A stretch of DNA of 64,000 nucleotides from assembly GCA_014379905.1 (NCBI GenBank), contig JACMKX010000169.1, positions 1 through 64,000 on the forward strand, written 5' to 3'. The stretch's first letter is position 1, and every line of letters starts with the position of its first letter. Below are positions 1-8,368 of this stretch, piece after piece. The notes under the pieces were generated by a model. That model worked only from the letters and a program-made list of their open reading frames with translations. It had not been told where the DNA came from and did no database searches. This stretch comes from Ferruginibacter sp. (lineage in GTDB: Bacteria; Bacteroidota; Bacteroidia; Chitinophagales; Chitinophagaceae). Position numbers and translations under genes: made by a program.

Positions 1-333
1 GCGGATACCATTTTACTAAGGGATTGCTTTTCCGCCAACGCTGTTCTTCATACCATTAAGCATGATAAAGATGATATAAAAGTCATGGAGGGAAAAATTG
101 CTGATTTTATCGCATTTGTGGGTAAAGAAACCGTGGGCGCAGCCGATGAACAAATTGTTGTTGAAACTTTAAAAACAGATGGGTCACTGGCAATAGTGTG
201 GACCCCCTATCAATTTTTTTACAAAGGAAAATTCAGCCATTGTGGTGTAAATTCTATCCAGCTCGTCAGGCTAAAGGCTGGTTGGAAAATTCAATATATT
301 ATAGATACAAGAAGAAGGGAAGCCTGCCAGTAA
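1..333 (+). CDS. NTF2-like (lumazine-binding/SnoaL-like) family protein, 5' truncated by window
   Basis: The frame is open from base 1, so this is the C-terminal part of a longer gene and the ATG at 85 in the ORF track is internal. The visible 110 residues contain the pattern typical of Bacteroidota nuclear-transport-factor-2-like proteins: a strand ending in TPYQFFYKGKFSHCG, then an amphipathic strand with QLVRLKAGWKIQYIIDTRR at the C-terminus. These small cone-shaped proteins are often annotated as lumazine-binding or DUF4440-like, and the specific substrate is unknown. It converges on the next gene with only about 35 bases between the two stops. Family assignment is from motif recognition; the missing N-terminus could carry a signal peptide. 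Confidence 0.65.
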   Translation, partial: ADTILLRDCFSANAVLHTIKHDKDDIKVMEGKIADFIAFVGKETVGAADEQIVVETLKTDGSLAIVWTPYQFFYKGKFSHCGVNSIQLVRLKAGWKIQYIIDTRRREACQ

Positions 334-367
334 GTAGGATACCCCCCGCAGCAGGGAGGGACGATAT

Positions 368-1624
368 TTATTTCTTTTTAACCTTATATTTTTTATTCAC
401 TTTGGGGTTATTAAAATATTCATCTAGTTCCTTACTGTTTAAATTCTCTTCGGCAATTGGTACGTCAATCAGTTGAATTTGCATTTGCTTTAATTCATCT
501 TTCAGTTTTTTTGTCTTAATCAATATTTCAGGATCCCTTTCGCCTACGATGGTATTATCTGCTATCAGGTATTCCAGCCTTTTAATACTGTTTCTTATTA
601 AAGAGGCCATATTTTGGTCAGAACTGATATTGGGAGCAGTGGCTTCTTTTACAGGTACCAATGCCACACCAACACTGGGCAAAATTTTACCTACTGTCTT
701 TTGATCAGGAGTAGACATGGAAGAAAATACGGTTCCTCCCAATCCCGTGGCAGCAGAGCCCAGGTCAAAACCTGTCCTCGTTTTTTTTGTTCTTTTTAAT
801 TTTTTGTCAATTATCCTGAAACTGCTTTTTAGCTGAACAATGTAATCCATTACATCTTTTCTAAGTTTTTCAAATTCCATTACCCTTTGCGGATAGTTAA
901 TATTTTCTCTTACATAAACCTGTATAATGGCGGTATCCCTGTTGCTGAATTTATTGGTGCCTACAAAAAACAACTCCAGCATTTTTTGCCTATCCTTGTC
1001 ACCTTCTTTTATAAAGTCAAATGGCGCATACCAGGTATAATCATCATTGCATTTGTTTACCGGGGTAAGTGATTTCGCCTGGTAGTTGCTGAAATAAGTG
1101 ATTTCTTCAATGGGAAAACTTCCGTTGTCGCATTGCAGCTTAAAGCTAATGGTATCTCCTTCATCAATATATAAAGTTTTGGTAACCGTTGGCTTAATTT
1201 TAGAAGGAATGATCTCTGTGCTGTAAAATAACAGTATAAAGGAAGTATCTATTCTTTCTGCCGGGGTGTTCAAATTTTGTATACCGATATTAACCTTGTA
1301 TTCAAAATCATACTTCAGTTTTCCGGAAAGAAAATATGATTTTTCTGCTTTAAAAGTTAACAGCCCGTTGTCTTTATTGATTTTTAATCCAACCGGCGAA
1401 TTTTTTAAGTACCAGTAATATTGGGATTGATCTTTATTTATTTCAAACGCATATCTTAATGTTGAGTCTACGTGCAGGGTAAAATACGGATTGATATTCC
1501 TGATTCTCAAAGCAGAATCCGCATAATTCACTACTTTATGTGTGCTGTCTAATATAATCTGAGCCTGTCCTGCAATACAAAAAAGAAAAAATAAACCTGC
1601 AACTGTCACATTTTTTATACCCAT
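368..1624 (-). CDS. secreted hypothetical protein with signal peptide
   Basis: A 418-residue protein beginning with a clear signal peptide (hydrophobic AGLFFLFCIAG, likely cleavage after GQA/Q about residue 21). Residues 25-250 look beta-rich, with an LKINKDNGLLTFKA stretch resembling putative Ig/cadherin-like folds. Residues 255-285 are basic and probably helical. A Gly/Ser-rich stretch about 285-330 (FDLGSAATGLGG) could be membrane-interacting. The tail is Lys-rich (KVNKKYKVKKK). There is no T9SS sorting domain and no lipobox, so it is probably periplasmic or outer-membrane associated. The ATG at 1624 is the only start in front of the signal peptide. I do not recognise the family and assign no function. 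Confidence 0.7.
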   Translation of the reverse strand: MGIKNVTVAGLFFLFCIAGQAQIILDSTHKVVNYADSALRIRNINPYFTLHVDSTLRYAFEINKDQSQYYWYLKNSPVGLKINKDNGLLTFKAEKSYFLSGKLKYDFEYKVNIGIQNLNTPAERIDTSFILLFYSTEIIPSKIKPTVTKTLYIDEGDTISFKLQCDNGSFPIEEITYFSNYQAKSLTPVNKCNDDYTWYAPFDFIKEGDKDRQKMLELFFVGTNKFSNRDTAIIQVYVRENINYPQRVMEFEKLRKDVMDYIVQLKSSFRIIDKKLKRTKKTRTGFDLGSAATGLGGTVFSSMSTPDQKTVGKILPSVGVALVPVKEATAPNISSDQNMASLIRNSIKRLEYLIADNTIVGERDPEILIKTKKLKDELKQMQIQLIDVPIAEENLNSKELDEYFNNPKVNKKYKVKKK

Positions 1625-1670
1625 AACGGAAATTAAAACTTAAGCGCTAAAATTACAATTTTTAAAAGTA

Positions 1671-1704
1671 AAAAAGCCATCCTGATAAACCAGGATGGCT
1701 TTTT
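1671..1704 (-). terminator. bidirectional intrinsic terminator after hsp20
   Basis: A perfect 14-bp inverted repeat, AAAAAGCCATCCTG / CAGGATGGCTTTTT, with a 6-base loop, flanked by an A-tract and a T-tract so it can act on either strand. It lies just 3' of the minus-strand hsp20 gene and upstream of the next minus-strand gene, so it most likely ends hsp20 transcription. Confidence 0.85.
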
Positions 1705-1759
1705 AACCAAAATCAACCTTATACTCGCAGTTATTATAAAATTAATACCTGCGGGCTTT

Positions 1760-2200
1760 TTACTGAATAGTAATTTCCTTTGTTGTAACCTTAGCCACTT
1801 CTTTTTTAGGTAAGGTTAATTTTAAAATTCCATTTTCATATTTGGCTTCAATGGCCGAAGCTTCAATTTTTTCATCCAGTGTAAAACTGCGGGTGAAAGC
1901 TTTATGGCTGAATTCTTTCCTGATCACTTTTTCGGTTTCTGTTACCGGGGCTGATTTTTTATCAGCGCTGACAGTTAATAAATTACCATCTAATTTAATA
2001 TTGAAATCTGCCTTTTCTAATCCCGGTACAGCTACTTCCAATTGATAAGCATTTGTACTTTCCACAATATTAACAGGTGGAAAACTAAATACATCTTCCC
2101 TGAAAGTTTTGCCAAAGCTTGCGGGCAAATCATTGAAAAGATCATTCATTAAACCATCAAATGTTTTTGCAGCGGGGTTGTTTACTTTTACGAGTGTCAT
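1760..2200 (-). CDS. Hsp20/alpha-crystallin family small heat shock protein
   Basis: ATP-independent holdase chaperone of 146 residues, the usual size for bacterial Hsp20. The alpha-crystallin domain spans about residues 42-135: PPVNIVESTNAYQLEVAVPG at its start, the DFNIKLDGNLLTVSADKK strands, and the hallmark A-x-x-x-N-G-(I/V)-L box as AKYENGILKLTLPKK near the end. The short tail KEITIQ carries the I-x-I type motif used for oligomer assembly. It stands alone with its own terminator and a stretch of about 250 bases on its 5' side, consistent with an independently heat-controlled gene, though I see no CIRCE-type operator. Start chosen at the ATG giving MTLVKVNNP, which is typical of the family. 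Confidence 0.95.
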   Translation of the reverse strand: MTLVKVNNPAAKTFDGLMNDLFNDLPASFGKTFREDVFSFPPVNIVESTNAYQLEVAVPGLEKADFNIKLDGNLLTVSADKKSAPVTETEKVIRKEFSHKAFTRSFTLDEKIEASAIEAKYENGILKLTLPKKEVAKVTTKEITIQ

Positions 2201-2417
2201 AGTGATTATAATTTTTTTGTTTAAAAATTTATTGTTTGATTGTACTTTTTCAAATTCTGTTCCAACACATTTTTAATGCATAGATGGCAATAATCTAAAG
2301 AAAATGTAGACAAAATGACGTTAAATAAAAAAACTGCCGCCGTAATGGCGCTTTTGATGCATAACAGATTTTTTCAACACATTGAAATTCTTCGATAGAT
2401 AATTCATTGCAAGTATG

Positions 2418-2425
2418 TAAATTTG
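2418..2425 (+). promoter_or_regulatory. putative -7 box (TAnnTTTG) for the bacilliredoxin gene
   Basis: TAAATTTG matches the Bacteroidota -7 consensus TAnnTTTG and lies 23 bases before the start codon. No strong -33 TTTG is obvious, so the call rests on one box and position. Confidence 0.4.
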
Positions 2426-2448
2426 TATTTCCAAAAAAATAAAATTAT

Positions 2449-2865
2449 ATGTATCCAGCAGAAATTGTAATACCAATGAAAGAAGAGTTGACAGAAAACG
2501 GCTTCGCCGAAATGTTGACGGCAAATGATGTAGAAGAAAAAATTACCGACGAGGGAACCACTTTGGTGGTAATAAATTCGGTTTGTGGTTGCAGTGCAGG
2601 TACGGCCAGACCAGGTGTATTACTGGCAGTGCATAACAGCGCCAAAAAACCCGATCACCTGGCAACAAGTTTTGCCGGATTTGATGTAGATGCAGTAAAA
2701 AAAATAAGAGAACATCTTTTACCGTATCCACCGTCTTCACCTTCTATTGCTTTATTTAAAAACGGTGAGTTAGTGCATTTTATTGAAAGGCACAATATTG
2801 AGGGACGGAGCGCTCAAATGATAGCAGAAAACCTGATCGGCGCATTTGAACAATACTGCAACTAA
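2449..2865 (+). CDS. BrxA/BrxB family bacilliredoxin
   Basis: 138-residue thioredoxin-fold protein of the YphP/YqiW (DUF1094) family. The diagnostic C-x-C redox site is present as NSVCGCSAGTARPGV about residues 44-58. The N-terminus MYPAEIVIPMKEEL and the SPSIALFKNGELVHFIERH strand are typical of the family. In Firmicutes these proteins remove bacillithiol from S-bacillithiolated proteins, and many Bacteroidota also make bacillithiol, so the same role is likely here (inference). The gene is monocistronic, with a good intrinsic terminator 30 bases after its stop. Confidence 0.93.
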   Translation: MYPAEIVIPMKEELTENGFAEMLTANDVEEKITDEGTTLVVINSVCGCSAGTARPGVLLAVHNSAKKPDHLATSFAGFDVDAVKKIREHLLPYPPSSPSIALFKNGELVHFIERHNIEGRSAQMIAENLIGAFEQYCN

Positions 2866-2897
2866 ACAAACAATTTTTTTCAGATGGGTTAGTGTAG

Positions 2898-2927
2898 ATC
2901 CTGTAGTGAATAACTACAGGATTTTTT
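2898..2927 (+). terminator. intrinsic terminator after the bacilliredoxin gene
   Basis: A 10-bp perfect stem ATCCTGTAGT / ACTACAGGAT with a 5-base loop, followed by a run of T. Confidence 0.88.
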
Positions 2928-3058
2928 GTATGGGTATTCGCCGGTGATTAGTTTGGTTAAATGACTTCCTTAATCTTCAGTAAAATTGAAACGCGCTAAT
3001 AAAAAATCAGGTTTAACAGATGATTTATACTATTGGTGAAACTAAAATGCTGAATGAT

Positions 3059-3066
3059 TATATTTG
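3059..3066 (+). promoter_or_regulatory. putative -7 box upstream of lgt
   Basis: TATATTTG matches TAnnTTTG. A TTGG sits about 23 bases upstream as a possible -33 element. It is 37 bases before the lgt ATG. Confidence 0.4.
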
Positions 3067-3103
3067 AATATCTTGCAGCTCATAAATTTTAATTTTCAAA
3101 ATA

Positions 3104-4432
3104 ATGTATCCCAATTTATTTTACGTTTTTAAAGACTGGTTTGGTGTGGAGTGGGAAGCGCTTAAAATTTTGAACACATTCGGTTTAATGGTTGCCATGG
3201 GTTTCGTTACCGCAGCCATAGTAATATCCAGCGAACTAAAACGTAAAGAGAAACAAGGCCTGCTTTTTCCCAGGGAGGAATTTATTACAGTTGGTAAACC
3301 TGCTACCCTGGTAGATTTGCTGATCAACTTTATAGTTGGATTTATTTTTGGCTTTAAAGTATTTGGATTCAACTTTAATATGCCTGCTGGGACAAGCCCG
3401 CAATCCTATATCTTTTCCCTTGAAGGTAGTATCGCAGGAGGTTTGGTATTGGCAATTTTTTTAGCAGGGTTAAAATGGTGGGAAAAGAATAAGCAAAAAT
3501 TAAAAGAACCTGAACAAAGGGGCATACGCATATGGCCGCATGACAGGGTAGGTGATATTGTTATCATTTCACTGGTATTTGGGATTTTGGGGGCCAAGTT
3601 ATTTGATAACCTCGAAAACTGGGAGGATTTTATACAAAACCCGCTTGAGAGAATTTTTTCTGCAGGCGGACTAACTTTTTATGGAGGTTTAATAGCAGCA
3701 GGGATCGCTATTTGTGTGTATGCTGCAAAAAAAGGTATCAAACTGATCCACCTCGTAGATGCTATTTCAATCGCAATGTTACTTGCCTATGCGGTAGGCC
3801 GGATAGGCTGCCAGGTTTCAGGTGATGGCGACTGGGGTGTGTATAACAGTGCTTACGTCACCGATGCGAGTGGGAAAGTAGCCCTTGCAAAAGACGGTGA
3901 TTTCCAGGCGCAACTGGAAAGGTATAAGACGTATTTTTTAGATGGAACAGTTTTAGATTCCGGCAAAACAACCCCCACATTTGTTACCGACAGAAAAAGC
4001 GCCAGCCTCCAGGCTGTACCGCATCGTTATGTAAAGGCGCTTTCTTTCATGCCGGTTTGGATGGTTGCTTATAATTACCCCCAAAATGTAAACAATGATG
4101 GCGTATTAATTCCAGGCAATTATGATGATCATAACAGGGTGCTTCCCCAGCCGGTTTTTCCGACACCTTTTTACGAAACGGTTGTTTGCACATTACTATT
4201 TTTAATTGTATGGGCATTCAGAAAACGCATACATGTTGCGGGTACAATTTCTGGTATATACTTCATTATAAATGGGTTAGAGCGTTTTCTTGTTGAAAAG
4301 ATACGGGTAAATAACCAGTACCATTTTTGGGGCATTCATCCCAGCCAGGCCGAGATCATTTCCTTCTTTCTTATTTTGACGGGTGTTATTATTATTATAA
4401 CAGTACACGTAAAATCTCCACGAAAGAGCTAG
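3104..4432 (+). CDS. lgt: prolipoprotein diacylglyceryl transferase family protein (long form)
   Basis: Inner-membrane enzyme that transfers diacylglycerol from phosphatidylglycerol to the lipobox cysteine of prelipoproteins, the first step of lipoprotein maturation. At 442 residues it is much longer than E. coli Lgt (about 290). Several hydrophobic segments are visible (about residues 22-42, 65-85, 105-125, 150-170, 190-210, 215-235, 360-380 and 415-435). The core motif region reads LTFYGGLIAAG followed by GRIGCQVSGDGDWG, where E. coli has HGG and GRIGNFINGELWG; the essential Arg is kept but His103, Asn146 and Glu151 positions differ. An insertion of roughly 100 residues (about 245-345) follows this motif. 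It may be the true Lgt of this organism or a paralogue. Function in the window is plausible given the many lipoproteins here. Confidence 0.82.
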   Translation: MYPNLFYVFKDWFGVEWEALKILNTFGLMVAMGFVTAAIVISSELKRKEKQGLLFPREEFITVGKPATLVDLLINFIVGFIFGFKVFGFNFNMPAGTSPQSYIFSLEGSIAGGLVLAIFLAGLKWWEKNKQKLKEPEQRGIRIWPHDRVGDIVIISLVFGILGAKLFDNLENWEDFIQNPLERIFSAGGLTFYGGLIAAGIAICVYAAKKGIKLIHLVDAISIAMLLAYAVGRIGCQVSGDGDWGVYNSAYVTDASGKVALAKDGDFQAQLERYKTYFLDGTVLDSGKTTPTFVTDRKSASLQAVPHRYVKALSFMPVWMVAYNYPQNVNNDGVLIPGNYDDHNRVLPQPVFPTPFYETVVCTLLFLIVWAFRKRIHVAGTISGIYFIINGLERFLVEKIRVNNQYHFWGIHPSQAEIISFFLILTGVIIIITVHVKSPRKS

Positions 4433-4574
4433 TTTCTTTTTAAATTACATTTTTTAACATTGTGTAAAGGAATAAATTTTTATTCCGGAACTCATTGACC
4501 ATACCTGTTATTACCGATCATCCATAATATGTAACCGTCTGTGTAAACCAATGTTCCTTGCTATACAAAGTACC

Positions 4575-4582
4575 TACTTTTG
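4575..4582 (+). promoter_or_regulatory. putative -7 box for the outer-membrane receptor gene
   Basis: TACTTTTG matches TAnnTTTG, 37 bases before the ATG at 4619. The -33 element is weak. Confidence 0.35.
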
Positions 4583-4618
4583 TAATGTACAATTTAAAAC
4601 AAAGTATAAAGTATAGCC

Positions 4619-7063
4619 ATGAAACATTTTTTTAACATACTAGCTGCAATGGGTGTAAGTCTTGTCAGTTTCGCCCAGCATCCGGGCAAAGTATCCGGAT
4701 CAATAAAAGATGGCGGTAATCAAAAAATTATCGACGCCGCTACCATTTCCTTACTAAAAGCTAAGGATAGTAGTATCGCGAAAGTTGCCCTTACCGACAA
4801 AGGAGGGAATTTTATTTTCGAAAATCTGAAGGATGGCGCCTACCTGGTTTCGGCAACTTCTATTGGTCATAACAAAGTGTACAGTAGCAGATTTACCATT
4901 TCCCCCACTCAAAAAGAATTTAACCTGGGGGTTTTGCAACTTGTTGCGGCTGATAAAAATTTGAAGGAGGTAACGGTGACTTCAAAAAAGATGCTTATCG
5001 AACGCAAAATTGACAAAACTGTTGTTAATGTAGACGCAGCAATAAGCAATGAAGGGAGCACCGCGATGGAAGTGTTGGAAAAAAGCCCCGGGGTAACGGT
5101 AGATAAAGACGGAAACATAAGTTTGAAAGGTAAGCAGGGAGTGATGATTATGCTCGATGGTAAGCCTTCTTATCTTACCGGTCCCGAACTGGCTAATCTT
5201 TTAAGATCAATGCCTTCCAATAACCTTGACCAGATAGAGATTATGACGAATCCCTCCGCAAAATACGACGCAGCGGGTAATTCGGGAATTATCAATATCA
5301 AAACAAAAAAGAACAAGCAAAAGGGCTTTAACGGAAGTGTAAACCTTGCCTATGGCCAGGGAGTATACGAAAAGACAAATAACAGCCTTAACCTGAATTA
5401 CCGAAATGGGAAATTCAATTTGTTCGCAAATGTGAGTGGTAATTACCGGGAAAATTTTAACAAGCTTACCATTAAGCGGAAATACAAAAATGAGGACAAA
5501 TCCCTGAATGCGATTTTTGAACAAACTTCCGATGAAATGAGGTTCAACAGTAATTACAATACAAAATTGGGAGCAGATTTTTATGCGGGTAAAAATACAA
5601 CGATCGGGATTGTTTTAACGGGCTTTACCACGCCCTCAAGCCAGGGTGCCAATAATACGAGTTATCTTAAAAGCAACCTGGGTGTAATAGATTCTATTGT
5701 GACGGCAGCCAGTTACGAAAAATCTACCTGGAAGAACGGCGCTGTAAATCTAAATTTTCGCCACCAGTTTGATTCTGCGGGGAAAGAATTAACTGCAGAC
5801 CTCGATTACCTTACTTACCACGCACACCGGGACCAACATTTCACCAACACCTCCTATGCACCTGACTGGACGCTAAAAAACTATGATCAGCTAATGGGTG
5901 TGCTACCCTCAATAATTAGTATATACTCCGGCAAAATTGACTATTCGCATCCTTTAAAAAGTGGGTTAAAAATTGAAACAGGGTTGAAGACGAGTTTTGT
6001 TGAAACAGATAATACTGCAGGCTATTTTAATATCACTGGAAATACCAGGACCCCAGATTACGACAAGACAAATCAGTTTGTATATAAAGAAAATATTAAT
6101 GCTGCGTACCTGAATATGAACAAACAATTGAAGAAATGGGGACTACAGGCGGGCCTGCGCGCTGAAAATACCAACTACAATGGCCGGCAGTTTGGCAACC
6201 CCCTGCGACAGGATAGTTCATTTAAGAAAAGCTACACCGGACTTTTTCCAACAATGTTTGTAAGCTATGCGGCCAATGAAAAAAATCAATTTGGATTTTC
6301 TTATGGCCGCCGTATTAACCGACCGGATTACGAGGACCTCAATCCGTTCTTATTTTTCCTTGATAAATATACTTATGGCTCTGGCAACCCGTTTTTAAAA
6401 CCCTCCTATGCACATAGTTTTGAAGTATCGCATACCTATAACCAGTTTTTAACCACCACCATTAACTATGCAAATACAAAAAATCTCTTTAACGAAACTT
6501 TTGAGCAAAAGGGTTACGCAACAATAGTAAAGCAAGGAAATTTTGGATCGGCAAATAGTGCCAGCATATCGGTAAGTGCGCAAATAACCGTGGAAAAATG
6601 GTGGACAGCCATTGTTTATACAGAAGGTAATTACAATAATTATAAAGGCTTGTTGAATGGGGAATATGTAAATGTAAAAGGGGGGAATTTTTTGATTAAT
6701 GTAAACAACCAGTTTAAGTTCAAAAAGGGCTGGAGCGCCGAATTATCCGGCTTTTACAGAACAAGTGGTATCGAAGGCCAGATCATTATCAAGCCAATGG
6801 GCCAGTTAAATGCAGGTGTGCAAAAACAGGTGTTAAAAAATAAAGGAACATTGAAATTGAATATCAGGGATATGTTGTACACGATGCGTACCAATGGAGA
6901 AATTAATTTTCAGCGTACCGAAGCATCCTTTCACCAGGAAAGGGATTCAAGAGTTGTTACCCTGAGCATTGGATACCGTTTTGGAAAACCCATAAAAGGA
7001 TTGCAAAAGAGAAAAACCGGTGGCGCAGGAACAGAGCAAAACCGGGTGAAAGGAGGGAATTAG
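4619..7063 (+). CDS. outer membrane beta-barrel receptor-like protein (CarboxypepD_reg + TonB-receptor type)
   Basis: 814-residue outer-membrane protein. The signal peptide is MKHFFNILAAMGVSLVSFAQ (about residues 1-20). Residues 22-105 form a CarboxypepD-regulatory-like domain (GSIKDGGNQKIIDAATISLL). A plug-like domain follows at about 120-225 with the sequence LDGKPSYLTGPELANLLRSMP and MTNPSAKYDAAGNSGIINIKT. Residues 230-795 are aromatic-rich alternating strands of an OMP_b-brl_3 type barrel. No TonB box or SusD partner is present, so this is one of the stand-alone barrels common in the phylum; the ligand is unknown. The gene is monocistronic, between a -7-like box and a terminator. Confidence 0.9.
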   Translation: MKHFFNILAAMGVSLVSFAQHPGKVSGSIKDGGNQKIIDAATISLLKAKDSSIAKVALTDKGGNFIFENLKDGAYLVSATSIGHNKVYSSRFTISPTQKEFNLGVLQLVAADKNLKEVTVTSKKMLIERKIDKTVVNVDAAISNEGSTAMEVLEKSPGVTVDKDGNISLKGKQGVMIMLDGKPSYLTGPELANLLRSMPSNNLDQIEIMTNPSAKYDAAGNSGIINIKTKKNKQKGFNGSVNLAYGQGVYEKTNNSLNLNYRNGKFNLFANVSGNYRENFNKLTIKRKYKNEDKSLNAIFEQTSDEMRFNSNYNTKLGADFYAGKNTTIGIVLTGFTTPSSQGANNTSYLKSNLGVIDSIVTAASYEKSTWKNGAVNLNFRHQFDSAGKELTADLDYLTYHAHRDQHFTNTSYAPDWTLKNYDQLMGVLPSIISIYSGKIDYSHPLKSGLKIETGLKTSFVETDNTAGYFNITGNTRTPDYDKTNQFVYKENINAAYLNMNKQLKKWGLQAGLRAENTNYNGRQFGNPLRQDSSFKKSYTGLFPTMFVSYAANEKNQFGFSYGRRINRPDYEDLNPFLFFLDKYTYGSGNPFLKPSYAHSFEVSHTYNQFLTTTINYANTKNLFNETFEQKGYATIVKQGNFGSANSASISVSAQITVEKWWTAIVYTEGNYNNYKGLLNGEYVNVKGGNFLINVNNQFKFKKGWSAELSGFYRTSGIEGQIIIKPMGQLNAGVQKQVLKNKGTLKLNIRDMLYTMRTNGEINFQRTEASFHQERDSRVVTLSIGYRFGKPIKGLQKRKTGGAGTEQNRVKGGN

Positions 7064-7119
7064 TTTGGTGAATGGTTGATTGTAGATGGCCAATCGTCAA
7101 TGGTTAAAGGTCAAAGGTT
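7064..7119 (+). repeat. heptanucleotide-periodic tract after the receptor gene
   Basis: Starting at the base after the stop codon, the sequence falls into eight 7-base units of AATGGTT/AAAGGTC type (TTTGGTG, AATGGTT, GATTGTA, GATGGCC, AATCGTC, AATGGTT, AAAGGTC, AAAGGTT). Similar tracts occur at five other places in the window. Confidence 0.7.
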
Positions 7120-7153
7120 GCGGTAGCCTTTCACTTCTTCCCAAAGGACAGAT

Positions 7154-7186
7154 AAAAACACAGCTCAACATTGGGCTGTGTTTTTT
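7154..7186 (+). terminator. intrinsic terminator after the receptor gene
   Basis: An 11-bp stem AAAAACACAGC / GCTGTGTTTTT with a 10-base loop, followed by T residues. Its T-tract runs into the -7 box of yajQ. Confidence 0.85.
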
Positions 7187-7193
7187 ATATTTG
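7186..7193 (+). promoter_or_regulatory. putative -7 box for yajQ
   Basis: TATATTTG is an exact TAnnTTTG match, 28 bases before the chosen yajQ ATG, at the end of the upstream terminator. Confidence 0.45.
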
Positions 7194-7221
7194 CATATAT
7201 TTTGTCATTAATATTATTTTT

Positions 7222-7713
7222 ATGCCATCATTCGATTTTGCCAGTAAGGTTGATTTGCAAACACTCGACAACGCGATCAATACCGTAAGTAAGGAAATAA
7301 CCAACCGGTTCGATTTTAAAGGTTCGCCGGTAGTGATAGATTTAAATAAAAAGGAATACAAGGTAAACCTGGAGGCAGATAGTGAAATGAAACTGAACCA
7401 GATTATTGATGTAATGATCAGCCGTAGTATGAAACAGGGACTTGCCGCCGAAATCTACGATTTGAGCAAGGAGCCTTATCAAAGCGGCAAAGTAGTAAAA
7501 AAAGAAGTTCCGGTAAGAAATGGTATTCAACAGGATGATGCTAAAAAGATTGTGAAGCTGATAAAAGACAGCGGTTTAAAAGTGCAGGTAGCTATTATGG
7601 ATGATATTATAAGGGTAACGGGCAAAAAGATTGATGACCTGCAGGATGTCATTCATGCATCAAAAGGCTGGAACGTAGGGATAGCCTTGCAGCAAACCAA
7701 TATGAAGAGTTGA
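7222..7713 (+). CDS. yajQ: YajQ family cyclic-di-GMP-binding protein
   Basis: 163-residue protein with two ferredoxin-like domains. The N-terminus MPSFDFASKVDLQTLDNAIN is diagnostic, followed by KEITNRFDFKGS and a central MISRSMKQGL. The ORF track starts 17 codons earlier, but the ATG at 7222 gives the conserved family N-terminus and the typical length (about 163), and it lies just behind a -7 box. In other bacteria YajQ proteins bind nucleotides or tRNA, and in Xanthomonas and Pseudomonas they bind cyclic-di-GMP; the role in Bacteroidota is not settled. Confidence 0.95.
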   Translation: MPSFDFASKVDLQTLDNAINTVSKEITNRFDFKGSPVVIDLNKKEYKVNLEADSEMKLNQIIDVMISRSMKQGLAAEIYDLSKEPYQSGKVVKKEVPVRNGIQQDDAKKIVKLIKDSGLKVQVAIMDDIIRVTGKKIDDLQDVIHASKGWNVGIALQQTNMKS

Positions 7714-7938
7714 GGCCTTCTCAATGGCATATGTATGAATGGATATTATTAAAAACCATTTGCATTTCAAATTTACCGGGATAATATTTTGTGATAGTAA
7801 TTTCATCGGGTTGTAATAACAGACTAAGGCAGATGAAAATCATTAAAAATTACCGAAGTATTCAAAATCCCTCATTGGTTTAAGTGCCTTGTTTTTGCGG
7901 AACTGGGTTCGGCCTAGCGTTTTTTCATCAATTTCCCT

Positions 7939-7946
7939 TACATTTG
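7939..7946 (+). promoter_or_regulatory. putative -7 box for rpmE2
   Basis: TACATTTG matches TAnnTTTG and is 50 bases before the preferred start at 7996. If it is used, the upstream ATG at 7963 would lie at the very 5' end of the mRNA. Confidence 0.4.
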
Positions 7947-7995
7947 CAGTCTTAAAAAACGCATGGCAAAATCCATGCACAAAACTTTTATTATT

Positions 7996-8250
7996 ATGAA
8001 AAAAGATTTGCATCCTAAAAATTACCGTTTTGTAGTTTTTAAAGACATGAGTAATGGCACTACTTTTTTAAGTCGCTCCACTGCTAATTCCAATGAAACC
8101 ATAAAGCATGAAGACGGTAAAGATTATCCTGTAATTAAATTAGAGATCTCGAATACATCTCACCCTTTTTATACAGGAAAAAATGTACTGGTGGATACTG
8201 CTGGACGTATTGATAAGTTTAAGAAACGTTACGAAAAGAAAGCGCATTAG
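7996..8250 (+). CDS. rpmE2: 50S ribosomal protein L31 type B
   Basis: 84-residue ribosomal protein of the cysteine-free type B class: [21 protein letters not shown], then [30 protein letters not shown]. The absence of the zinc-binding cysteines of type A is the class mark; where both types exist, type B is used under zinc limitation. The ORF track starts 11 codons upstream, but [10 protein letters not shown] is the conserved family start. It is monocistronic and followed by a terminator. Confidence 0.97.
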   Translation: MKKDLHPKNYRFVVFKDMSNGTTFLSRSTANSNETIKHEDGKDYPVIKLEISNTSHPFYTGKNVLVDTAGRIDKFKKRYEKKAH

Positions 8251-8290
8251 TAAATTACTAAAGTTTGTTTTTCATGGCTATACTTTAAGT

Positions 8291-8319
8291 CCCTCCGGTT
8301 TTTCGGGGGGATTTTTTTT
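8291..8319 (+). terminator. intrinsic terminator after rpmE2
   Basis: The stem CCCTCCG / CGGGGGG (one G-U pair) with a short T loop is followed by eight T. Confidence 0.75.
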
Positions 8320-8368
8320 GGACTTGCCGGGTACAACAGTATCTCCGCTTTATTAATCAATCATTTAT

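Noticed and set aside
3121-3372. 83-codon minus-strand ORF and similar short ORFs antisense to housekeeping genes
   Set aside because: Shadows of lgt and other clear genes; no own start context or family features.
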